A stretch of DNA of 64,000 nucleotides. Origin: Streptomyces nigra. Lineage in GTDB: Bacteria > Actinomycetota > Actinomycetes > Streptomycetales > Streptomycetaceae. Below, piece after piece: positions 58,675 to 64,000 of this stretch. A program made the translations under genes and the position numbers. A model generated the notes under the pieces. It was not told the DNA's origin, did no database searches, and saw only the letters and a program-made list of their open reading frames with translations. Numbering within the stretch: position 1 is the stretch's first letter; each line of letters begins with the position of its first letter. The stretch spans positions 3,216,501 to 3,280,500 of the forward strand of contig NZ_CP029043.1 in NCBI RefSeq assembly GCF_003074055.1. The letters are read 5' to 3'.

Positions 58675-59472
58675 ATGGGGACGTCCGACCTGTGCGTACG
58701 GCACTCCCGCGAGGACGGGGTCTGCCGGATCACCCTGGACCGCCCCGAGGCGCTGAACGCGCTCACGCCCGCCATGCGCGACCGGCTCGTCGCCCTGCTC
58801 GACGCCGCCTCCGCGGACCCGGAGACACGGGCCGTCGTCCTCACCGGCACCGGGCGCGCGTTCTGCGCCGGGGCGGACCTGCGGGGCGGGGCGGCGGGCG
58901 GGGAGCGGCGGACCGGCGACGTCGCCCGCACGCTCCGGCTCGGCGCCCAGCGGCTCATCGCGGCCGTCCTGGACTGCGAGAAGCCGGTGATCGCGGCGGT
59001 GAACGGCACCGCGGCCGGGCTCGGCGCCCATCTGGCGCTCGCCTGCGATCTCGTCCTGGCCGCCGAGTCGGCGCGGTTCATCGAGGTCTTCGTGCGGCGC
59101 GGACTCGTCCCGGACGGCGGCGGCGCCTATCTGCTGCCCCGGCTCGTCGGCCCGCACCGCGCCAAGGAGCTGATGTTCCTCGGCGACGCCCTGGGCGCGG
59201 CGGACGCCGAGCGGCTGGGCCTGGTCAACCGGGTCGTCCCGGACGCGGAGCTGCAGGAGGCGGCCGTCGGCTGGGCGGTGCGTGTGGCGGCGGGCCCGAC
59301 CCGCGCGCTGGCCCTCACCAAGCAGCTCGTCAACGCCTCCTGGGACAGCGACCGCGCCGGCGCCTTCGCGGCGGAGTCGGCCGCGCAGGAGATCAATCTC
59401 ACGACCGAGGACGCGGCGGAGGGCCTGGCGGCCTTCGTGGAGCGCAGGAACCCGGAGTTCCGGGGGCGCTGA
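58675..59472 (+). CDS. Enoyl-CoA hydratase/isomerase family protein
   Basis: 265 residues from an ATG two bases after the synthetase stop. Crotonase fold: ITLDRPEALNALTP, GTGRAFCAGADLRGG, the second oxyanion hole VNGTAAGLGAHLAL, and FVRRGLVPDGGGAYLLPRLVG, which matches the usual position of the second catalytic Glu/Asp region. The helix KQLVNASWD and the C-terminal EGLAAFVERRNPEFRGR are standard. It hydrates or isomerises an enoyl-CoA made by the acyl-CoA dehydrogenase at 46540 (inference). Confidence 0.93.
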   Translation: MGTSDLCVRHSREDGVCRITLDRPEALNALTPAMRDRLVALLDAASADPETRAVVLTGTGRAFCAGADLRGGAAGGERRTGDVARTLRLGAQRLIAAVLDCEKPVIAAVNGTAAGLGAHLALACDLVLAAESARFIEVFVRRGLVPDGGGAYLLPRLVGPHRAKELMFLGDALGAADAERLGLVNRVVPDAELQEAAVGWAVRVAAGPTRALALTKQLVNASWDSDRAGAFAAESAAQEINLTTEDAAEGLAAFVERRNPEFRGR

Positions 59473-59498
59473 CATCTCCCCACCTCGCGGGTCTTCCT

Positions 59499-59517
59499 AT
59501 CTGACGGACCGTCAGTT
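59499..59517. promoter_or_regulatory. CTGACG-N3-CGTCAG operator, site 10
   Basis: ATCTGACG GAC CGTCAGTT: the six core bases of both arms are exact. It ends three bases before the ATG at 59521. Confidence 0.85.
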
Positions 59518-59520
59518 CTA

Positions 59521-60129
59521 ATGGCGGATGTGATGGGACACGCTGGGATGGCGGCCGCCGCCGTCCGTCACCTCCGCCCGGCCGGGGCGCCGCCCGCCCC
59601 GGCTCCGCCCCGCCCCGCGCTGCGCTGTGTCGGCGCGGACGAGCGGGCCCCGATCCCGCAGGACGTGTTCCGGCGGGTGCTCGGCAGCTTCGCGACCGGC
59701 GTGGTGATCGTGACGGCCCCGGCGGACGCCGAGGCCCCGCACCGCCCCGCCGGGTTCGCCTGCCAGTCCTTCGCGTCCCTCTCCCTCGACCCCCCACTGG
59801 TCGCCTTCATGGTCGGCCGTACGTCCACGACCTGGCCGCGCATCGCCCGCGCGGGCGTCTTCTGCGTGAACGTGCTCAGCGCCGGGCAGGGCGAGCTGTG
59901 CCGGGCCTTCGCGGTGAGCGGCGCCGACAAGTTCGCCGGGGTGCGCTACGACCCGGCCCCCGTCTCCGGCTCCCCGCGCCTCGCGGGCACGCTGGCCTGG
60001 ATCGACTGCACGGTCCACGCGGTGCACCCGGGCGGCGACCACCTCATCGTCGTCGGCCGGGTGGACGACCTGGGCACGAGCGAGGGGGACGAGCCGCCGC
60101 TGCTCTTCCACCGGGGCCGGCTGCGGTGA
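59521..60129 (+). CDS. Flavin reductase family protein (HsaB-like)
   Basis: 202 residues from the ATG at 59521; a Met at residue 10 is an alternative. After an Ala/Pro-rich N-terminus (to about 40) the flavin-reductase split barrel follows: FRRVLGSFATGVVIVTAPA, GFACQSFASLSLDPPLVAFMVGRTSTTWPRI (in parts), FCVNVLSAGQGELCRAFAVSGADKF, and the C-terminal LLFHRGRL. HsaB and its relatives supply reduced FMN/FAD to partner monooxygenases. Within the regulon the likely client is the LLM monooxygenase at 28882 (inference). The operator immediately before the ATG implies a leaderless transcript. Confidence 0.92.
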   Translation: MADVMGHAGMAAAAVRHLRPAGAPPAPAPPRPALRCVGADERAPIPQDVFRRVLGSFATGVVIVTAPADAEAPHRPAGFACQSFASLSLDPPLVAFMVGRTSTTWPRIARAGVFCVNVLSAGQGELCRAFAVSGADKFAGVRYDPAPVSGSPRLAGTLAWIDCTVHAVHPGGDHLIVVGRVDDLGTSEGDEPPLLFHRGRLR

Positions 60130-60136
60130 CCGCGCG

Positions 60137-61456
60137 TCAGAGGGCCGGGACGGCGGTCTGCGGGCGCCGCCGGATCACCAGAGCCATCAGCGCCGCCACC
60201 GCGCACAGGGCGCCGGACGCGTACCAGACCATGTCGTAGGAGCCGAACACGTCCCGCGCCACCCCGCCGAGGAACGCCACCAGCGCCGCGCCGACCTGGT
60301 GCGAGGCGAGCACCCAGCCGAAGACGATCGCGCTGTCCTCGCCGTACTGCTCCCGGCACAGGGCGACGGTGGGCGGGACGGTGGCGACCCAGTCGAGGCC
60401 GTAGAAGACGATGAAGAACAGCATCGGCGGGTGGACGCTCGGCGCGAGCAGCATCGGCAGGAACAGCAGCGAGACACCGCGCAGGGCGTAGTAGACCGCG
60501 AGCAGGCGGCGCGGTTCGAAGCGGTCGGTGAGCCAGCCGGAGAAGATCGTGCCGACGACGTCGAAGACGCCGATGACCGCGAGCAGCGAGGCGGCGGCCG
60601 TGATCGGCATGCCGTGGTCGTGGGCGGCGGGCACGAAGTGGGTCTGGATGAGGCCGTTGGTGGAGGCGCCGCAGATCGCGAACGTGCCGGCCAGCAGCCA
60701 GAAGGGACCCGTGCGGGCCGCCGAGAGGAGGACGGTCACGGCCCGGCGGGCGGCGCCCTGCGCGGGCGGCGGCTTGGGCACGAACTCCGTGGCGCCGTAG
60801 GGCGCGAGGCCCACGTCCGCCGGGTGGTCGCGCAGCAGCAGCCAGACGAAGGGGACGACCGCGAGCGCCGTGAGGGCGACGGTGACGACGGCCGGCCTCC
60901 AGGTGTGCTCCTCGACCATCCAGGACAGCAGCGGCAGGAAGATCAGCTGGCCGGAGGCGGAGGCGGCGGTGAGGATGCCGGTGACCAGGCCCCGGCGCTC
61001 GGTGAACCAGCGGTTGGTGACCGTGGCCGCGAACGCCAGCGCCATCGAACCGGTGCCGAGGCCGACCAGCAGCCCCCAGCACAGCAGCAGTTGCCAGGCC
61101 GCCGTCATCCAGTACGTCAGCCCCGAGCCCGCCGCGATCAGCACCAGGGCCACCGCGACGACCCGCCGGATGCCGAACCGGTCCATCAGCGCGGCGGCGA
61201 ACGGGGCGGTCAGGCCGTAGAGCGCGAGGTTGATGGAGACGGCCGCCCCGATCGTGCCCCGCGACCAGCCGAAGTCGTCGTTGAGCGGGTCGATGAGGAG
61301 GCCCGGCAGGGAGCGGAAGGCGGCCGCGCCGAGGATCGTCACGAAGGCCACGGCGGCGACGAACCAGGCGCGGTGGATCCGCGGCCGGCGCGGTGTCGGT
61401 GCGGCGCCGTCGGCGGCGGAGTCGTCGAGGGCGGGGGTCGTCTGCGTCACGCTCAT
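60137..61456 (-). CDS. MFS transporter (monocarboxylate/OFA type)
   Basis: 439 residues with 12 hydrophobic segments. The first loops read LPGLLIDPLNDDFGWSRGTIGAAVSINLALYGLTAPFAAALMDRFGIRR (in parts), with the MCT/OFA-type DFGWSR and the A-motif DRFGIRR. The central loop is cytoplasmic with Pro/Arg-rich sequence, and the second A-motif is GWLTDRFEPRR. This group imports or exports organic acids. Its end is convergent with the flavin reductase gene (seven bases). Its 5' end is divergent from a GlxA-type regulator, which may control it. It could serve uptake of the pathway's substrate, but no regulon operator lies upstream. Confidence 0.9.
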   Translation of the reverse strand: MSVTQTTPALDDSAADGAAPTPRRPRIHRAWFVAAVAFVTILGAAAFRSLPGLLIDPLNDDFGWSRGTIGAAVSINLALYGLTAPFAAALMDRFGIRRVVAVALVLIAAGSGLTYWMTAAWQLLLCWGLLVGLGTGSMALAFAATVTNRWFTERRGLVTGILTAASASGQLIFLPLLSWMVEEHTWRPAVVTVALTALAVVPFVWLLLRDHPADVGLAPYGATEFVPKPPPAQGAARRAVTVLLSAARTGPFWLLAGTFAICGASTNGLIQTHFVPAAHDHGMPITAAASLLAVIGVFDVVGTIFSGWLTDRFEPRRLLAVYYALRGVSLLFLPMLLAPSVHPPMLFFIVFYGLDWVATVPPTVALCREQYGEDSAIVFGWVLASHQVGAALVAFLGGVARDVFGSYDMVWYASGALCAVAALMALVIRRRPQTAVPAL

Positions 61457-61521
61457 GAGCTTCGGGCCTGCGCGCCCTCGATTCCATTGGCCCGGAGGAC
61501 AGCGTTCGTTAGGATCGGGCC

Positions 61522-62562
61522 ATGCCCTCCGAGCCGAGCCTCCAGCCCCCGACGGACCCCCCGAAGCCCCACCGGGTGGCCGTGCTCGCCCTCGACGGGG
61601 CGATCCCCTTCGAGCTGGGCATCGCGCACCGCGTCTTCGGCCGCCCCCGGGACGAGCGCGGCCGGCCGCTGTACGAGGTCGTCACCTGTTCCGTCCGGCC
61701 GCCCGGCCCCGTGCTGACCGACGCCGACTTCGCCATCCAGGTCGAGCACGGCCCGGAGGCCCTGGCCACCGCCGACACGGTGATCGTCCCGGCGTCGTAC
61801 GAGCTCGGGCCGGTCTTCGAGCGGGGCGTCCTGACGGCCGAACTGGCCGCCGCGTTCGCCCTCGTGCGCCCCGGCACCCGGTTCGCCTCCATCTGCACCG
61901 GTGTCTACGTCCTGGCCGCCGCAGGACTCCTGGACAGCCGCCCGGCGACCACGCACTGGGCCGACGCCCGGCGCTTCCAGGAGCTGTTCCCGACGATCGA
62001 CGTCGACGCCGACGTGCTCTTCGTCGACGACGGCGACGTGCTGACGTCGGCCGGGGTCGCCGCCGGGATCGACCTGTGTCTGCACATGGTCCGCCGCGAC
62101 CACGGCACGGCCGTCGCCAACGACGTGGCCCGCCACATGGTCGTACCGCCGCACCGCGACGGCGGGCAGGCCCAGTACATCGAGCGTCCGGTCCCCGACC
62201 CGCAGCAGTCGTCCACGACGGCGGCCCGCGCCTGGGCCCTCGCGCACCTCCACGAGCCGATCCAGCTGCGCGACATGGCCGACCAGGAGTCCATGTCGGT
62301 GCGCACCTTCACCCGGCGCTTCCGGGAGGAGGCCGGCGTCAGCCCCGGCCAGTGGCTGACCCGGCAGCGGGTCGAACGCGCCCGGCATCTGCTGGAGTCC
62401 ACCGATCTGTCGGTCGACCAGGTGGCCGCGCGCTCCGGCTTCGGCACCGCCCAGTCCATGCGGCAGCACCTACAGGCTGCGCTCGGGGTCACCCCCACCA
62501 GCTATCGGCGCACCTTCCGCGCGGGCGGCGGGGCCTGCCTGGAGACCGCCGGGAGCCGGTGA
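61522..62562 (+). CDS. GlxA-family transcriptional regulator (DJ-1/PfpI + AraC)
   Basis: 346 residues. The N-terminal DJ-1/PfpI-like domain has VAVLALDGAIPFELGIAHRVFG, IVPASYELG and the nucleophile-elbow SICTGVYVLAAAGLLDSRPATTHW. A C-terminal AraC HTH pair follows (ALAHLHEPIQLRDMADQESMSVRTFTRRFREEAGVSPGQWL in parts; LLESTDLSVDQVAARSGFGTAQSMRQHLQAALGVTPTSYRR in parts). Such regulators respond to small molecules. It is divergent from the MFS gene at 61456, a probable target. Its 3' end overlaps the convergent MFS gene by 93 bp. Confidence 0.93.
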   Translation: MPSEPSLQPPTDPPKPHRVAVLALDGAIPFELGIAHRVFGRPRDERGRPLYEVVTCSVRPPGPVLTDADFAIQVEHGPEALATADTVIVPASYELGPVFERGVLTAELAAAFALVRPGTRFASICTGVYVLAAAGLLDSRPATTHWADARRFQELFPTIDVDADVLFVDDGDVLTSAGVAAGIDLCLHMVRRDHGTAVANDVARHMVVPPHRDGGQAQYIERPVPDPQQSSTTAARAWALAHLHEPIQLRDMADQESMSVRTFTRRFREEAGVSPGQWLTRQRVERARHLLESTDLSVDQVAARSGFGTAQSMRQHLQAALGVTPTSYRRTFRAGGGACLETAGSR

Positions 62563-63723
62563 CCGCTCCCGCCGGGCCTCCCCCCACCAGCCCAGCGCGG
62601 TCAGCAGCAGCGTCAGCCCGACCCCGGCCAGCATGGCCGTGGAGGGCGCCACCACCTGGAGCAGGGCGCCCGCCAGGGACCCCGTCGCCGCGTACCCGGC
62701 GCCCGCCGCCGCGTACAGCACGGAGTATCCGGCGGCCAGCGCGCCGGGCGGCAACGCGTCCCGCAGCGACAGATTGCGGGTGATGAGCGCGCCGGACTGG
62801 AGGACGCCCGCGAGGACGAGGGCGACCGCCATGCCGGGCCCGTCCGGTACCAGCGCGAGCAGCGCCACGAACACCGACATGCCGCACATCAGCACGACGC
62901 TGCGTGAGCGCAACCGGCCCGGCCAGGACCGCAGTCCGTACACGAACGCCCCGGCGCCCGCCGCCACCGCCATGCCCGCCAGCAGCGGACCCGACCAGCC
63001 GACGCCTATCCCGCGCTGCTCCAGCAGGGCGGGCAGGGTGAGTTCGACCAGGCCGAGCAGGGTGATGCTGGCGGCGCCCGTGACGTACACCGGCCAGGCG
63101 CCCAGCAGGACGCGGGTCCCCACCCGGTTGGCCCGGCCGCCCTGGCCGTCCTTCGCCCAGCCCGCGGGCAGCAGCCGGTGCCCGGCCATGGACAGCGCCA
63201 TGAGGACGGCCGCGAGGAGCAGCGGCACCCGGGGGTCCACCGCGAGCGCCAGCCCGGCGACCGCGACCGGCGAGACGGCCCACACGCCCGACATCAGCAT
63301 CGACTCCGTGGACAGCGCCTGCGCCACGGCCCGTTCCGGCACCAGGAAGGTCAGCAGGGCGCGCTGCCCTCCGGCGGCCGCGGACGGGGCGGCCCCGGCC
63401 AGGAACGCGAACGCGCCGAGCACCAGGGCGTGCGACCCGGCGAGGACGCCGAGGCCCGTGAACCCGAGGGTGCCGCCCGCGAGTCCGGCGGTCAGCTGGC
63501 GCCGGCCGCGCGCCGGATCGAGGCGTGTCCCCAGGATCGGGGCGGCGACGATCTCGCCGAGCACATAGGCCGCCGCGAGCGTCGCGCCCAGGCTGTAGCC
63601 GCCGGGCCGCTCGCGGACCAGGAACACCAGCGCCAGCGGGGTCATGGCGACCGGCATCCGGGCGGCCACGGCGGTCCCGGCCCAGACCAGGACCTGCCTG
63701 GAGGCGACGTCTCGATAGGTCAT
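62470..63723 (-). CDS. MFS transporter
   Basis: 417 residues from the ATG at 63723. There are about 12 hydrophobic segments: PVAMTPLALVFLVRERPGGYSLGATLAAAYVLGE (in parts), LGTRLDPARGRRQL as the loop-2 motif, and AGFAFLAG-like repeats after it. The C-terminal 30 residues are hydrophilic and Gly/Ala/Pro-rich. It is a typical small drug- or metabolite-efflux MFS protein of actinomycetes; the substrate is unknown. The coding region overlaps the 3' end of the convergent GlxA-type gene by 93 bp, and the two stops lie in opposite strands, so no extra gene is hidden there. Confidence 0.9.
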   Translation of the reverse strand: MTYRDVASRQVLVWAGTAVAARMPVAMTPLALVFLVRERPGGYSLGATLAAAYVLGEIVAAPILGTRLDPARGRRQLTAGLAGGTLGFTGLGVLAGSHALVLGAFAFLAGAAPSAAAGGQRALLTFLVPERAVAQALSTESMLMSGVWAVSPVAVAGLALAVDPRVPLLLAAVLMALSMAGHRLLPAGWAKDGQGGRANRVGTRVLLGAWPVYVTGAASITLLGLVELTLPALLEQRGIGVGWSGPLLAGMAVAAGAGAFVYGLRSWPGRLRSRSVVLMCGMSVFVALLALVPDGPGMAVALVLAGVLQSGALITRNLSLRDALPPGALAAGYSVLYAAAGAGYAATGSLAGALLQVVAPSTAMLAGVGLTLLLTALGWWGEARRERSPAPGGLQAGPAARAEGAPIAGGGDPERSL

Positions 63724-63836
63724 GCAGTCGACGGTATGTCCCGGCACCGACATCCCGGCAGCCGTTTTCCAGGCCTGTGGAAAACTCCGCCGGGCGCATC
63801 AGGACCGGCGCGAACCACCCGTCTCCCTACGGCACT

Positions 63837-64000
63837 TCAGAACGTCAGCACGGCCCGCGCGACCTTGCCCGCCTCCGCGTCGGCCGCCGCCCGCGCGAAC
63901 TCCTCCACCGGATGGGCCGCCGTCACCAGCTCGTCCAGCAGCAGCCGGCCCTCGCGGTACAGCTCGGCGTACAGCGCGATGTCCCGCTGGGGCCGCGACG
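63837..64000 (-). CDS. Zinc-dependent alcohol dehydrogenase C-terminus, truncated by the window
   Basis: About 53 residues are visible, ending with a TGA at 63837-63839. The sequence RDIALYAELYREGRLLLDELVT, read in parts, then HPVEEFARAAADAEAGKVARAVLTF, is the usual end of zinc-containing medium-chain alcohol dehydrogenases. The catalytic domain is outside the window, so the substrate cannot be judged. Confidence 0.75.
   Translation of the reverse strand, partial: SRPQRDIALYAELYREGRLLLDELVTAAHPVEEFARAAADAEAGKVARAVLTF

Noticed and set aside
1..64000. tRNA or rRNA genes, CRISPR arrays, prophage or transposase genes
   Set aside because: Reading both strands shows none: no tRNA-like cloverleaf with a T-loop, no regularly spaced direct repeats, and no integrase or transposase motifs.

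Overview
The window is high-GC DNA with strongly third-position-GC coding, many GTG and TTG starts and classic Streptomyces genes, so it is almost certainly a chromosomal piece of a Streptomyces. The protein sequences I recognise best are the Ser/Thr kinase AfsK (its N-terminus matches the S. coelicolor protein as I remember it), the FO synthase FbiC, an AfsR-type regulator and a 63-residue AfsS-like repeat peptide. From memory, the backbone follows the S. coelicolor interval around SCO4444 to SCO4421 (glutathione peroxidase ... fbiC ... afsR, afsS ... afsK, kbpA, tetR). I could not check that synteny here.

Layout. 1-4.5 kb: end of an ArsR regulator, glutathione peroxidase, an autoregulated-looking MerR regulator, an XRE/DUF397 pair and a GOLPH3-like protein. 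4.7-9.2 kb: a D-Ala-D-Ala carboxypeptidase with a very long acidic/proline-rich N-terminal region, then a large membrane protein. 9.2-12.7 kb: a divergent pair (dimeric-barrel protein/SDR) and a sodium:solute symporter. 12.7-25.6 kb: a degenerate ADP-ribosylglycohydrolase, a 1136-residue P-loop/TPR protein, a small membrane protein, an inactive-looking L,D-transpeptidase, fbiC, an F420/FMN luciferase-like enzyme, a PHP phosphoesterase, an EEP-family nuclease/phosphatase and a Ddn-like protein. 25.6-33.1 kb: two leftward catabolic operons. 33.2-36.7 kb: afsR- and afsS-like genes. 36.7-40.7 kb: divergent acyl-CoA ligase and thiolase/OB-fold/enoyl-CoA hydratase genes. 40.7-45.5 kb: a secreted protein, afsK, kbpA and tetR. 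45.5-52.6 kb: AsnC regulator, acyl-CoA dehydrogenase, second thiolase, split-barrel flavoproteins, two acetyltransferases, a second DUF35 protein and DoxX. 52.7-56.3 kb: an ECF41 sigma factor with its oxidoreductase and a flavin monooxygenase. 56.4-60.1 kb: ADP-forming acyl-CoA synthetase, enoyl-CoA hydratase, flavin reductase. 60.1-64 kb: two MFS transporters, a GlxA-type regulator and the end of a zinc alcohol dehydrogenase.

The most striking pattern is a dispersed regulon. A palindromic element of the form (A)TCTGACG-N3-CGTCAGA(T) occurs ten times at eight promoter regions (10128, 30044, 33089, 38305 and 38332, 47769, 52580, 56374 and 56399, 59499). Each lies directly upstream of one of the CoA-thioester or flavin-dependent catabolic units, and I found none upstream of the housekeeping genes between them. 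The controlled genes together supply CoA activation (AMP-forming and ADP-forming), acyl-CoA dehydrogenation, hydration, two thiolase-like/DUF35 pairs, two short-chain dehydrogenases, an aldehyde dehydrogenase, two amidohydrolases, two luciferase-like monooxygenases, a flavin reductase and DoxX. This looks like one TetR-type-controlled pathway for an unknown alicyclic or branched substrate, scattered through and splitting the afsK/afsS/afsR locus. The substrate and the regulator are inference; the operators and gene contents are read directly.
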